Source: Bradyrhizobiaceae bacterium (GTDB lineage Bacteria > Pseudomonadota > Alphaproteobacteria > Rhizobiales > Xanthobacteraceae). Taken from it: a stretch of DNA of 64,000 nucleotides. Below the pieces are notes generated by a model. It was not told the DNA's origin and did not search any database. It saw only the letters and a list, made by a program, of their open reading frames with translations. The first letter of the stretch is position 1. Each line of letters begins with the position of its first letter. The translations under genes and the position numbers were made by a program. Shown in pieces: positions 39,709-49,925 of the stretch. Location of the stretch: the NCBI GenBank assembly GCA_947481685.1, contig CANKHA010000002.1, positions 124,001 to 188,000 of the forward strand, read 5' to 3'.

Positions 39709-41151
39709 TTAGGGGTGTTTGTGCCCGTGATCGTGGTCGTGGTGCGCATGATCGTGATGGGCATGATCGTGGTCATGTCCAGCGTGGTCGTGATCATGGG
39801 CGCCTTCGGCCCCCTCGTCCTTGTAAAGCTCTTCCCGCGAGACCTTCTTCTCGGTCACGTTGGCAAGCTCGACCAAAAAGTCGATGACCTTCTCTTCGAA
39901 GATCGGCGCACGCAGCGAACCCAGGGCCTGGGGGTTGTCGCGGTAATATTGCCAGACCTCCTGCTCGCGTCCGGGAAACTGCCGTGCGCTTTCGAGCGCG
40001 GCCTTGGTGAGTTCCTCGTCCGCTACGGTGATGTTGTTCTTCTCGCCTACTTCCGCAAGGACCAGACCGAGCCGCACACGCCGCTCCGCGATGCCGCGAT
40101 ATTCGTCCTTGGCTTTATCTTCAGTGGTGTTCTCATCCGCGAAGGTGCGGTTGTTGGTCTGCAGGTCGGACAGGATGCTCTTCCAAACCTGATCGAACTC
40201 GCGGTCGACCAATGTCGGCGGCGTTTCGAACTTGTGCATGGCATCGAGCTGATCCAGCAGTTCGCGCTTGATCCGGTGGCGCGAGACCGTCGTGTGCTCC
40301 TGCGCGAGCTTTTCACGCACCACAGTCTTAAGTTCGTCCAGCGACTTCAAACCCAGAGACGTCGCGAAGGCGTCGTCCATCGTGACTTCGCTCGGCGTTT
40401 GAATCGACTTGGCTTCGACGTCGAATTCAGCCTGCTGGCCCGCGAGCTTGGCGTTGCCGTAGTCGGCCGGGAACGTGACGTTCAGGACCCGCTTTTCACC
40501 GGCAGCGATGCCGATGAGTTGAGTTTCAAAGCCCGGGATAAACGAGCCGGAGCCGATCTGCACAGCCATGTCGTCGCCCTTGCCGCCTTCGAAGGGCTCG
40601 CCGTTGACCTTGCCCAGGAATGAAATAGTGACACGATCGCCGTTCTCAGCCTTCGCGCCCGCTGCCTTGTCCCCATAAGGACGATTGGCTTCAGCGACCT
40701 TCTTCAGGGCCTCGTCGACCTCAGCGTCAGTGACTTCGGTGGTGAGTTTTTCAATCTTCAGCGCCTTGAAGTCGCCGAGCTGGATCGGCGGCACCACTTC
40801 GAGCGCCACCTTGTATGACAGGTCGGAAGTACCATCGATGACCTTCTCAACAACGCCCTCGGCTTCATCCAGTGTCACTTTCGGCTCGGTCGCAAGCTTC
40901 AACCCGCGCTCACTGATGAGCTGCGAGGTCGCCTCGTTGACCGCATTGTTGATGACGTCGAGCATCGCGCCGCGTCCATAAAGGCGCTTGAGATGCGCGA
41001 CCGGCACTTTGCCGGGACGGAATCCGGGAATGCGTGCGCGTTCCTTCATTTCGCCGAGCTTGGCATCGACTTTGGCCGCGAGATCGGCTTTCGGAAGCAC
41101 AACCTCGAATTCGCGATGAAAACCTTCGGTCCTGGTCTCTGTCACTTGCAT
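39709..41151 (-). CDS. tig: Trigger factor with His/Asp-rich C-terminal tail
   Basis: Ribosome-associated chaperone and prolyl isomerase, 480 residues. The ribosome-docking motif is GFRPGKVPVAHLKRLYG (about residues 38-55). The FKBP-type domain contains GDRVTISFLGKVNGEPFEGG and the C-terminal chaperone arms follow. The last 32 residues are almost entirely His, Asp and Ala (AHDHDHAGHDHDHAHHDH and on), unlike the E. coli protein, and could bind metal ions. The start ATG at 41151 (MQVTETRTEGF) is the family start; the open frame above it runs into tRNA-Leu. Confidence 0.96.
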   Translation of the reverse strand: MQVTETRTEGFHREFEVVLPKADLAAKVDAKLGEMKERARIPGFRPGKVPVAHLKRLYGRGAMLDVINNAVNEATSQLISERGLKLATEPKVTLDEAEGVVEKVIDGTSDLSYKVALEVVPPIQLGDFKALKIEKLTTEVTDAEVDEALKKVAEANRPYGDKAAGAKAENGDRVTISFLGKVNGEPFEGGKGDDMAVQIGSGSFIPGFETQLIGIAAGEKRVLNVTFPADYGNAKLAGQQAEFDVEAKSIQTPSEVTMDDAFATSLGLKSLDELKTVVREKLAQEHTTVSRHRIKRELLDQLDAMHKFETPPTLVDREFDQVWKSILSDLQTNNRTFADENTTEDKAKDEYRGIAERRVRLGLVLAEVGEKNNITVADEELTKAALESARQFPGREQEVWQYYRDNPQALGSLRAPIFEEKVIDFLVELANVTEKKVSREELYKDEGAEGAHDHDHAGHDHDHAHHDHAHHDHDHGHKHP

Positions 41152-41237
41152 AGTCGAATCCACATCACTTTCTTCATCGGGGCCGAGGTCGGCAGGGCTT
41201 CCTAATCCGGCATGATTGCCGGTCATCCGGGTTGGCG

Positions 41238-41322
<85 letters not shown>

Positions 41323-41573
41323 ATCGGGCATCGCACACGCGCGAAGCTTAGGGCTGTCAGGCGAACCACAAAGGAGCGCGCAGGGCAATCCCACAAGCGG
41401 CGCGGCTTATAACATGCCCGCGCCCGAGCGCACTATAAAAGTGGAAATTGCCCCACACCGTAGCCAAAACGCGCATGTTTCCGCGGAATGCCTTGTCACG
41501 CTTCCGCCCCCTGAAATAGGATGCTAGTTTCCGCCGGTCGCCAGAAATCGACACCCCTTTCCAAGGATAAAGC

Positions 41574-42656
41574 ATGTTCCTGACGTTACGCCGCCCGATT
41601 GCCGTTGCCTGCCTCCTGGCAGCGGGCGTCTGTTTTTCGCTGGCGCCCGCGTCGGCACAGGATAATTTCTATGCCGGCAAGACCATCCGCATCATAGTGG
41701 GAACCGGCTCCGGCGGCGGCTATGACGGCGCGGCGCGGCTGACGGCGCGCTATCTCGGTAAATACATCCCGGGCAATCCCGCATTCATCGTCGAGAACAT
41801 GCCGGGCGCCTCGGGCATCAAGGCGACCAACTACCTTTATGCGGCGGCCCCGAAGGACGGCACCGTCATCGCGACCGTTAACAATTCAATGCCGGTCTAC
41901 GAGGCGATCGGCCAGGAGGGCGTCCGCTTCAAAGCCGACGAACTGAACTGGGTCGGCAGCCTGCTGCAAACCGCGACGACCGTCGCTCTCTGGCACACCG
42001 CCGGCGTGAAGACCATTGAGGAAGCCAAGCACAAGGAAGTCATCATGGGCGCGACCGGCGCCGCTGGCACCAAGGCCGCCTACCCGGCGCTGCTCAACAA
42101 GACGATCGGCACGAAGTTCAAGATCGTCACCGGCTATGAAGGCGGCAATACGCTTCGCCTCGCCATGGAGCGCGGCGAAGTGCAGGGCGACGGCAGCGCG
42201 CGCTGGTCGTCGTGGAAATCGACCAAGCCGGACTGGGTCAAGGATCACAAGATTGTCGCGGTGGTTCAGATCGGCCTGAAAAAGGACGACGATCTGCCAA
42301 ACACCCCGTTGCTCACCGAGCTCGCGCAAAATGACGAGCAGCGCAAGATGTTTGAATTCATCAGCCAGCCGATTGCAATGCAGCAGCCGTTTGTCGCGCC
42401 TCCTCGCGTGCCGGCGGATCGGCTTATCCTGTTGCGCCGTGGCTTCGATGCCATGACCAAAGACCCTGAATTCCGCAAGGAAGTGGAGCAACTCGATCTC
42501 GACCTCGATCCCGTGAGCGGCGAAGAGGTGCAAAAGATCGTGCGCGCCATCGTCGCCACGCCCGCCGACATCGTCCAGAAGGTCCAGGCCGCAACGGCGG
42601 TCAATCAGGACGGCCCCAAGGCGCCCGGCGCCAAAGCAGCTGGCGGGGCAGAGTAG
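41574..42656 (+). CDS. TctC/Bug-family periplasmic solute-binding protein
   Basis: A tripartite tricarboxylate transporter receptor of 360 residues. The signal peptide covers residues 1-28 (cleavage near APASA-QDN). The mature part has the family pattern GKTIRIIVGTGSGGGYDGAAR and NMPGASGIKATNYLYAAAPKDG, the ligand-binding loop. The ATG follows AAGGATAAAGC. No TctA or TctB gene is adjacent, so it is an orphan receptor. It precedes a UbiD-family gene in the same direction with a 97-bp gap, hinting at uptake of an aromatic or unsaturated carboxylate; that link is inference. Confidence 0.88.
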   Translation: MFLTLRRPIAVACLLAAGVCFSLAPASAQDNFYAGKTIRIIVGTGSGGGYDGAARLTARYLGKYIPGNPAFIVENMPGASGIKATNYLYAAAPKDGTVIATVNNSMPVYEAIGQEGVRFKADELNWVGSLLQTATTVALWHTAGVKTIEEAKHKEVIMGATGAAGTKAAYPALLNKTIGTKFKIVTGYEGGNTLRLAMERGEVQGDGSARWSSWKSTKPDWVKDHKIVAVVQIGLKKDDDLPNTPLLTELAQNDEQRKMFEFISQPIAMQQPFVAPPRVPADRLILLRRGFDAMTKDPEFRKEVEQLDLDLDPVSGEEVQKIVRAIVATPADIVQKVQAATAVNQDGPKAPGAKAAGGAE

Positions 42657-42753
42657 ATTCCAGGAAACGAAACGGATTTTAATTTTTGCAAAATGCTTTG
42701 GCAGGCGATATGTCTGCCCGGGATATTTTTAACAACCAAGACCGGGACGGAAC

Positions 42754-44358
42754 ATGGGCTCCTATTGGCATACTCTGCGGGAATACATTGAAGCGCTCGA
42801 CAAGGTCGGCAAGCTCCAGCGGGTGACCACTCCCATCAACAAAGACACCGAGCTGCATCCCCTCGTCCGGCTTCAATTCCGCGGTCTGCAAGAGAGCCAG
42901 CGCAAGGCGTTCCTGTTCGAGAACATCATCGACAGCATGGGCCGCAAGCATGACATCCCGGTCATTGTCGGCGCACTTGCAGGCTCGGCCGACATCTACG
43001 CCATGGGCATGCGCTGCGACCTCGCGGACATCGAGAAGGTCTGGAAGAAAGCTCTCACAAATCCGATCGAGCCGAAGATTGTCGCGAAAGCCGACTGCCA
43101 GGAAATCGTCATCACGGGTGACGAACTGAAGCAGCCGGGCGGCGGTTTGGGCCGTTTGCCGATCCCGATATCGACCCCGGGCTTCGACAATGCGCCCTAC
43201 ACCACGGCCGGCCACTGGATCACCAAAGATCCGGATAACGGCATGCACAACATGGGCAACTATCGCGGCCAGGTGAAAGCCGAAGACCGCATCGGCGTGC
43301 TGCTCGGCCGGCTCAACTGGGGCATGCGCTACCACATCGATAAGTGGCGCGAGAAAGGCGAAAAATACACCCCTGCCGCGATCGTTATTGGCGCGCCGCC
43401 GCACGTCACTTACGCCGCCGTGACGCGCATTCCGAACGACCAGTGCGAATACGACGTTGCGGGCGGCCTTATCGGCCAGCCGATCGACCTCGTGAAATGC
43501 GTAACGCAGGACCTGCTGGTGCCGGCGGATTCGGAGATCGTGATCGAGGGCCGTGTCCCCAATGACCTGGTCGAGATGGAAGGCGCGTTCGGCGAATTCC
43601 CCGGCTACATGGCGCAGCGCGACTACGCCTTCTTTATGGAAGTGACCGCGATCACCATGCGGAAGAAGCCGATCTATCTCTCGATCCTGAGCCAGATGCC
43701 GCCGAGCGAAAGCTCGAAGATGCGCAACATCGGCCGCGCGGCTGCGGGCCTGCGCATGCTCAAGGCGGCAGGCATCGAAAGCGTGGTTCAGGTCGAGTAT
43801 CTGGAATCTTCCGGTTCAAACGCCATTGCCGCGGTAAAGCTCAAAGAGCCCAAGGGCGACGACGCCAAGAAGGCGCTACGCATTCTCGCCGAGAAATTCA
43901 TGGGTAAAATGCTGGTGGCTGTCGATGACGACATCGACGTCAAAGACGCCGACAACATCCTGTGGGCAATCGCCTACCGCGCGCAGCCGTTCCGCGACGT
44001 CGAGGTGGTCGAAGCACCGTCCTTCCCGCTCGATCCCGCGGCCGTGCCTCCCGGCGAAACCCGTGGATTGATGGGCGGCAAGCCGCCGCGCTCAACCGCG
44101 GTGCTGATCGATGCAACGCGGCCTTGGCCCTATCCGCCACTGTCACTGCCAAAGAAGGAATTCATGGATCGCGCCATTGAGATCTGGCGCGACCTGCAGC
44201 TGCCGCCGCTCACGCTGAAGCCGCCCTATTTCGGCTACTCGCTGGGTGACTGGACCGAGGAAGAGGACAAGGAAGCCGTACTTGCCACCCAAGGCCGTCA
44301 TTACGAGACCGGCGAGAAACAGGCGAAGTCGCGCAAGCCCTTCGGCGCAACCGACTAA
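42754..44358 (+). CDS. UbiD-family prenylated-FMN-dependent decarboxylase
   Basis: A 534-residue member of the UbiD family, which (de)carboxylates aromatic or alpha,beta-unsaturated acids using prenyl-FMN. The catalytic region shows IVIEGRVPNDLVEMEGAFGE with the two conserved glutamates and FPGYMA. An upstream YRGQVKAEDRIGVLL segment corresponds to the arginine-bearing cofactor site. The product is about 40 residues longer than E. coli UbiD and the ubiquinone role is less likely than a catabolic one. No ubiX gene is nearby. Substrate not predictable from sequence. The stop overlaps the end of the convergent repair enzyme gene by 4 bp. Confidence 0.88.
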   Translation: MGSYWHTLREYIEALDKVGKLQRVTTPINKDTELHPLVRLQFRGLQESQRKAFLFENIIDSMGRKHDIPVIVGALAGSADIYAMGMRCDLADIEKVWKKALTNPIEPKIVAKADCQEIVITGDELKQPGGGLGRLPIPISTPGFDNAPYTTAGHWITKDPDNGMHNMGNYRGQVKAEDRIGVLLGRLNWGMRYHIDKWREKGEKYTPAAIVIGAPPHVTYAAVTRIPNDQCEYDVAGGLIGQPIDLVKCVTQDLLVPADSEIVIEGRVPNDLVEMEGAFGEFPGYMAQRDYAFFMEVTAITMRKKPIYLSILSQMPPSESSKMRNIGRAAAGLRMLKAAGIESVVQVEYLESSGSNAIAAVKLKEPKGDDAKKALRILAEKFMGKMLVAVDDDIDVKDADNILWAIAYRAQPFRDVEVVEAPSFPLDPAAVPPGETRGLMGGKPPRSTAVLIDATRPWPYPPLSLPKKEFMDRAIEIWRDLQLPPLTLKPPYFGYSLGDWTEEEDKEAVLATQGRHYETGEKQAKSRKPFGATD

Positions 44359-45839
44359 CGACGATCCCGCAGCCGGCGATAAACCGCCGGCAACGCTTCC
44401 GGCAGATCCTCGGAGATCAGGCCCGGACCAAACTCGGCCGCTGCCTCGCCATGAAGCCAGGCAGCGGCAGCGGTCGCCTCGAAGCCCGGCATCCCCTGCG
44501 CCAGGAGCCCGGCAATCATCCCCGCGAGCACGTCGCCTGAGCCTGCCGTCGCCAGCCATGGTGGTGCATTCGCGATGATGGCAACGCGCCCGTCTGGGGC
44601 AGCGATCACAGTGTCAGGCCCCTTCAAAAGCACGATTGCACCAGTTATCGATGCCGCTACGGCAGCATCTTCAACTTTTACAGGAAGATGAGAAACTTCA
44701 TTTAACTTATTAAATAACCTTCCGAACTCACCTTCGTGAGGCGTGATGACTGTTGTTGCCTTCCGTGACTTGATCGCTTTGGCCAGCGCCGCTGGACTGC
44801 CCGCAAAGCTGGTGAGGGCGTCCGCATCGAGTACCACCGCCCTCTCGCCCTTCAGAGCGGCGCGGACTTTGGCCTGCATGGCGGCCCCCACGCCGCCGCC
44901 CGGCCCGACCAGCACCGCGTTGATGCGTGGGTCACGCAGAAACTTGGCGAGCGATGGGGCGCCATCCACCTGACACACCATCACCGCGAGGCTGTTTGCG
45001 GCATTGACCGCCAGCGCATTGCGCGGAGAGGCAATCGTCACCAGCCCTGCCCCGGCGCGCAGCGCGCCGCGCGCCGCAAGCCGGGCTGCGCCGGTATGCG
45101 AAAGATCGCCGGAGACCACCACCGCATGGCCGCGATCGTATTTGTGCCCGTCGATCCGAGGCCACGGAAATTGCGCCAGCCAGAGCGCGGGCTCGTTGGC
45201 AAAAGCTTGCGGTTTGATCGCATCCAGCGCCGACGCAGGAATGCCGATATCGGCGACCGACAACGCACCTGCATGCACCCGGCCGGGTAGCAAGAGATGT
45301 CCCCGCTTCCGCCGGAAGAATGTGACGCTCTCGCGCGCCTTCAGAGCGGCTCCCATCACCGCGCCGGTGTCGCCATTGATGCCGCTTGGCAGATCGACTG
45401 CGACCACAGGCGCACTGCTGGCGTTGATTGCCGCGATCATGGACGCTGCGAGACCCGACACTGGACGGTCCAGTCCCGCACCGAAAAAAGCATCGACGAT
45501 CAGGCCGGCCCCAACCAGGCCTTCCGGGGTTGCCTCTGCCGTCGGACCTTTCCATTGCGTTGCCGTCCGGACCGCATCGCCCTTGCCTGGTATCCCGACG
45601 CGCAAGATCCGAACGTCATACCCTCGGTCGGTCAATAACCTCGCGGTGACATAGCCATCTCCGCCGTTGTTCCCCGGCCCGGCGACAACGACGATGCGGG
45701 TTCCTGTTGGATAGCTGCGCCCGACGTGGTCCGCGACCGCCCGCCCGGCATTCTCCATCAGGTCGATGCCGGAAATGCCACTCTCGATCGCAAGCCGGTC
45801 GGCCTGCCCCATCTCGGAATTGGTGAGAAGTTCGATCAC
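44355..45839 (-). CDS. nnrD: Bifunctional NAD(P)H-hydrate epimerase / ADP-dependent NAD(P)H-hydrate dehydratase
   Basis: A fused repair enzyme of 494 residues that restores damaged NAD(P)HX. The N-terminal YjeF_N epimerase (1 to about 215) has LTNSEMGQADRL and VVVAGPGNNGGDGYVTARLL. The C-terminal ribokinase-like dehydratase (about 220-494) has GHKYDRGHAVVVSGD, VLVGPGGGVG, TPHEGEFGRL and the ATAGSGDVLAGMIAGLLAQ nucleotide site. I chose the GTG at 45839 (reads V-I-E-L-L-T-N-S-E-M) because LTxxEM is the conserved N-terminus; the ATG at 45812 would remove it. There is no strong ribosome binding site. Located upstream of, and divergent from, glnB. Confidence 0.92.
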   Translation of the reverse strand: MIELLTNSEMGQADRLAIESGISGIDLMENAGRAVADHVGRSYPTGTRIVVVAGPGNNGGDGYVTARLLTDRGYDVRILRVGIPGKGDAVRTATQWKGPTAEATPEGLVGAGLIVDAFFGAGLDRPVSGLAASMIAAINASSAPVVAVDLPSGINGDTGAVMGAALKARESVTFFRRKRGHLLLPGRVHAGALSVADIGIPASALDAIKPQAFANEPALWLAQFPWPRIDGHKYDRGHAVVVSGDLSHTGAARLAARGALRAGAGLVTIASPRNALAVNAANSLAVMVCQVDGAPSLAKFLRDPRINAVLVGPGGGVGAAMQAKVRAALKGERAVVLDADALTSFAGSPAALAKAIKSRKATTVITPHEGEFGRLFNKLNEVSHLPVKVEDAAVAASITGAIVLLKGPDTVIAAPDGRVAIIANAPPWLATAGSGDVLAGMIAGLLAQGMPGFEATAAAAWLHGEAAAEFGPGLISEDLPEALPAVYRRLRDRR

Positions 45840-45930
45840 ACCACGACAGTAGCGGGCGGACCGCGCGAGCCGCAACGTCGTGAAAAATGAATACCATTTA
45901 GGCAACCTGCCTATTCGTGTATCATTTGAG

Positions 45931-45984
45931 GGCGGTTCTGCTGGGCAAAACACTGGCTAACCGCCGCGAATGCATACGCATTCG
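45931..45984. promoter_or_regulatory. Inverted repeats upstream of the glnB promoter
   Basis: Two perfect 7-bp inverted repeats: GGCGGTT...AACCGCC (45931-45965, long spacing) and CGAATGC-ATAC-GCATTCG (45967-45984). The second is centred about 35 bp upstream of the -24 element. They may bind a regulator such as NtrC, although neither matches the enteric NtrC consensus well. Confidence 0.4.
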
Positions 45985-45988
45985 TTAA

Positions 45989-46411
<423 letters not shown>

Positions 46412-46469
46412 TTTCGGTTCGCCGGATATCTGTGCGCGCGCGTTATTTTAGCAAAGGGGTAGGACTCCA

Positions 46470-47879
46470 ATGAAGACGGCCAAAGACGTCCTGAAGATGA
46501 TCAAGGACAACGACGTGAAATACGTCGATTTTCGTTTCACCGATCCGCGCGGCAAGTGGCAGCACGTCACCTTCGACGTGACGATGATCGAGGAAGACAC
46601 TTTCACCGAAGGTCAGGCATTCGACGGTTCGTCGATTGCCGGCTGGAAAGCGATCAATGAATCCGACATGAACCTGATGCCGGATCCGGCAACCGCCTGC
46701 ATCGATCCGTTCTTCGCCGAAACCACTCTGGTTCTTGTCTGCGACGTGCTCGAGCCGACCACAGGCCAGCCCTACAACCGCGACCCGCGCGGCATCGCCA
46801 AGAAGGCCGAAGCCATGGTGAAGGCGTCGGGCGTTGGCGACACCATCTATTTCGGTCCGGAAGCCGAGTTCTTTGTGTTCGATGACGTGCGCATCAAGGC
46901 CGATCCCTACAACACAGGCTTCAAGCTCGACTCTTCCGAACTGCCGACCAACGGCGATACGGATTACGAAGGCGGCAATATGGGCCACCGCATCGGCACC
47001 AAGAAGGGCTACTTCCCGGTGCCGCCGCAGGACTCGTTGCAGGACATGCGCAGCGAAATGCTCGGTTCGATGGCCAAGATGGGCGCCAAGGTCGAAAAGC
47101 ATCACCACGAAGTGGCGTCAGCCCAGCACGAGCTTGGCCTGAAGTTCGCGCCGATGACCTACATGGCCGACCAGCTGCAGGTTTATAAATACTGCATCCA
47201 TCAGGTCGCCCACATTTACGGAAAGACCGCGACCTTCATGCCGAAGCCGGTGTTCGGCGACAACGGCTCGGGCATGCACTGCCACCAGTCTATCTGGAAG
47301 GATGGCAAGCCGGTGTTCGCCGGCAACAAATACGCCGACCTGTCGGAAACCTGCCTGTCCTACATCGCAGGCGTCATCAAACACGCGAAGGCCGTCAACG
47401 CCTTTACCAACCCGACGACGAATTCCTACAAGCGCCTGGTCCCCGGCTACGAAGCCCCCGTGCTGCTCGCATACTCGGCGCGCAACCGTTCGGCGTCCTG
47501 CCGCATTCCCTATACGACCAACCCGAAGGCCAAGCGCGTCGAGGTTCGTTTCCCCGATCCGCTCGCCAATCCGTATCTCGCGTTCGCGGCTCTGTTGATG
47601 GCCGGTCTCGACGGCATCAAGCACAAGCTTCATCCCGGCGAAGCGATGGACAAGGATCTTTACGATCTGCCGAAGGCGGAATTGAAGAACATCCCGACCG
47701 TCTGCGGCTCACTACGCGAGGCTCTCGATAACCTCGACAAGGACCGCGACTTCCTGAAGGCCGGCGGCGTGTTCGATGACGATTTCATCGACAGCTACAT
47801 CGAACTGAAAATGACCGAGGTCGCTCGCTACGAAATGACCCCGCACCCGGTCGAATTCGAGATGTACTACAGCGGCTAA
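46470..47879 (+). CDS. glnA: Glutamine synthetase, type I
   Basis: Dodecameric GSI-beta enzyme, 469 residues, which assimilates ammonium. Motifs are [17 protein letters not shown], the PEAEFFVFD metal-binding segment, the [21 protein letters not shown] loop region, and the adenylylation site around Tyr398 (KDLYDLP). Start ATG at 46470 follows AAAGGGGTAGGACTCCA. A strong terminator follows at 47902. Confidence 0.98.
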   Translation: MKTAKDVLKMIKDNDVKYVDFRFTDPRGKWQHVTFDVTMIEEDTFTEGQAFDGSSIAGWKAINESDMNLMPDPATACIDPFFAETTLVLVCDVLEPTTGQPYNRDPRGIAKKAEAMVKASGVGDTIYFGPEAEFFVFDDVRIKADPYNTGFKLDSSELPTNGDTDYEGGNMGHRIGTKKGYFPVPPQDSLQDMRSEMLGSMAKMGAKVEKHHHEVASAQHELGLKFAPMTYMADQLQVYKYCIHQVAHIYGKTATFMPKPVFGDNGSGMHCHQSIWKDGKPVFAGNKYADLSETCLSYIAGVIKHAKAVNAFTNPTTNSYKRLVPGYEAPVLLAYSARNRSASCRIPYTTNPKAKRVEVRFPDPLANPYLAFAALLMAGLDGIKHKLHPGEAMDKDLYDLPKAELKNIPTVCGSLREALDNLDKDRDFLKAGGVFDDDFIDSYIELKMTEVARYEMTPHPVEFEMYYSG

Positions 47880-47901
47880 AGCTTGCTTCAAGAGGGGCTG
47901 G

Positions 47902-47929
47902 AAACGGGGGCCGAAAGACCCCCGTTTTT
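47902..47929 (+). terminator. glnA terminator
   Basis: AAACGGGGG / CCCCCGTTT stem of 9 bp with an 8-base loop and a T run, 22 bp after the glnA stop. Confidence 0.9.
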
Positions 47930-48143
47930 CTTTGTCTCAGGTTGGGGAATTTCTGCAAGCAAAGAATAATATTTCCCGTGATAGCGATTTTTTCGACCCA
48001 TCAGGAAGATTTTACTTCCTACCCTGGGTGATTTAGAAGATATAAACCGTCAGCTGGTTTTCTTTGCAAATCCATGCGCTTTCCGGCGCGCTCCGCAGTG
48101 GATACATCTGCTTCAGCAAATTCTCAGTTTCAGGGGCATTCTC

Positions 48144-49151
48144 ATGCGCATTCTTCAATCTCTTGCGGTCGCGGCTCTGGTCGCCATATCGACCGCCGCC
48201 TCCGCCCAAACGGAGCTCCGCGTCGGCTTCATCCCCGTCATGGGCGTGTCGCAGATTTTCGTCGCCGAAGGCGAAGGCTGGCTCAAGAAGGACGGCATCA
48301 CGCTCAAGACCGCCACGTTTGAATCCGGCCCGAACATGATCCAGGCGCTCAGCTCCGGCACGCTTGACGTCTATGCCGGGGGTCTCGCGCCGCTGCTCGT
48401 CGCGCGCTCTAAAGGCATCGATGTGCGTGTGATCGCAGCAACGGTTGTTGAGGAAATGGCAGTCGCTGCCAGCCCGACGCTGCAGCCGTTTCTTGAAGGC
48501 AAGAATGCCGCCCAGGCTTTGAAAGCATTTCGTGAGAAAAACGGCCGGCCCGCAAAGCTTGCGACCCAGCCTGTCGGTTCCGGTCCGAACGTGACGCTGA
48601 ACTACTGGCTTTGGGAAGTCATCAAGGCCGACAAGGCCGACGTCGAGATCGTCGAGATGGGCATCGATGCCACGCAGCGCGCCATCCTCACCGGCGCTGT
48701 TGAAGGCGGTTCGATCCGCGAGCCGGCACTCACCATCGCTCAGAAACAGAATGCCAAAGTGACGCTTCTCGCCAGCGGCAACGAAGTGTTTCCGAATTTC
48801 CCAGGCGTGGTGGTTGCCGTGATGGGCTCGTATTTGGAGAAAAACCCCATCGTCGTCGAAAACCTGGTGAAGTCTATCGTGCGCGCGACCAAACTGCTGA
48901 AGGAAGATCCGAAGCGGACCGCACCTCTCGTGAGTGTTGCTTTCGGCAAGGGCATCGTCGGCGACGACATTCTTGAGACCGCAATCAAGTCGCCGCAGAC
49001 GCAATTCACGTCCGATCCGCGCCGCATCATGGAATCGACCGCCAAGCTGCAGGACTATTCGATCAAGCTCGGCGCGCTGCAAAAGGCCATCCCGCTCGAA
49101 CCTTTGTTCTCGCTCGATGTCTATGACCGGGCTACTGTCGGCGCCAAATAG
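48144..49151 (+). CDS. NMT1/SsuA-type ABC transporter substrate-binding protein
   Basis: Periplasmic binding protein of 335 residues. A signal peptide (MRILQSLAVAALVAISTA, cleavage near ASA-QTE) is followed by LRVGFIPVMGVSQIFVAEGE and GPNMIQALSSGTLDVYAGG, typical of the nitrate/sulfonate/taurine/pyrimidine-precursor group. The ligand cannot be decided. The ATG follows TTCAGGGGCATTC. The permease and ATPase genes follow directly. Confidence 0.9.
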   Translation: MRILQSLAVAALVAISTAASAQTELRVGFIPVMGVSQIFVAEGEGWLKKDGITLKTATFESGPNMIQALSSGTLDVYAGGLAPLLVARSKGIDVRVIAATVVEEMAVAASPTLQPFLEGKNAAQALKAFREKNGRPAKLATQPVGSGPNVTLNYWLWEVIKADKADVEIVEMGIDATQRAILTGAVEGGSIREPALTIAQKQNAKVTLLASGNEVFPNFPGVVVAVMGSYLEKNPIVVENLVKSIVRATKLLKEDPKRTAPLVSVAFGKGIVGDDILETAIKSPQTQFTSDPRRIMESTAKLQDYSIKLGALQKAIPLEPLFSLDVYDRATVGAK

Positions 49152-49172
49152 TCCGACTGACGGAGCCTTCCT

Positions 49173-49925
49173 GTGACACGCCCAAGGGCGTTCCTGCTCG
49201 CCTTCCTTGGCTTTGCAGTCTTCATCGCAATTTGGGAAGCGGCACCGGCGCTGGGCATTGTCCCTGCGTCGGTTTTGCCGCCGCCCAGCGATTTACCGCG
49301 CGCCTTCATGCGCGAATTCAATTCCGGGATCTGGTTTTCGTCGGTTCTGCTAAGCCTGCGTAACTATCTCGCGGGCCTCGTCATCGGTTGCGTGCTTGGC
49401 GTTGCGCTGGGCGTCGCCACCGGCATGTCGGTCACGCTCGAAGCCTTGCTGGCGTGGGTTGTGCGCCTGCTTCGCCCGATCCCCGGCCTCGCGTGGGTAC
49501 CGTTTGCGATCCTCTGGTTTGGCATCGATCCGAGTGCCGCGATCTTCATCATCGGCATCGGCGTGTTCTGGATTTCATATTTCGCGGCACTCAGCGCCGT
49601 GCGCGCCGTGGAACGCGACCTGATCGAACTTGCGGAAGCCTTCGGTTTCCGCAGCGTTCACCAGAAGCTGATCAAGGTAATCCTGCCGGCGGCGACGCCG
49701 GGAATTCTCGCCGGTATTCGTACCGCACTGGGGCAAGCGTGGATGGCGGTCGTCGCTGCCGAGATCTTCGGCGTGCCTGGCCTCGGCCAGCGCATGATGC
49801 AGGCGTCCAATCTGCTCGCGAGCGACATCGTCGTCATATACATGGCCACCATGGCCGCGCTCTACGGCATTATCGATACTGTTTTCGTCGCCATCCAATC
49901 GAGGCTGCTGCGATGGAAGCGATGA
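49173..49925 (+). CDS. ABC transporter permease, SsuC/TauC type
   Basis: Inner-membrane permease, 250 residues with about six helices. The EAA loop is visible as EAFGFRSVHQKLIKVILPAATPGILAGIR. It may start with GTG (49173, read as Met) or at the same frame's TCCTGTG context. It is 21 bp after the binding protein and its stop overlaps the ATPase gene, so the three form one operon. Confidence 0.92.
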   Translation: MTRPRAFLLAFLGFAVFIAIWEAAPALGIVPASVLPPPSDLPRAFMREFNSGIWFSSVLLSLRNYLAGLVIGCVLGVALGVATGMSVTLEALLAWVVRLLRPIPGLAWVPFAILWFGIDPSAAIFIIGIGVFWISYFAALSAVRAVERDLIELAEAFGFRSVHQKLIKVILPAATPGILAGIRTALGQAWMAVVAAEIFGVPGLGQRMMQASNLLASDIVVIYMATMAALYGIIDTVFVAIQSRLLRWKR

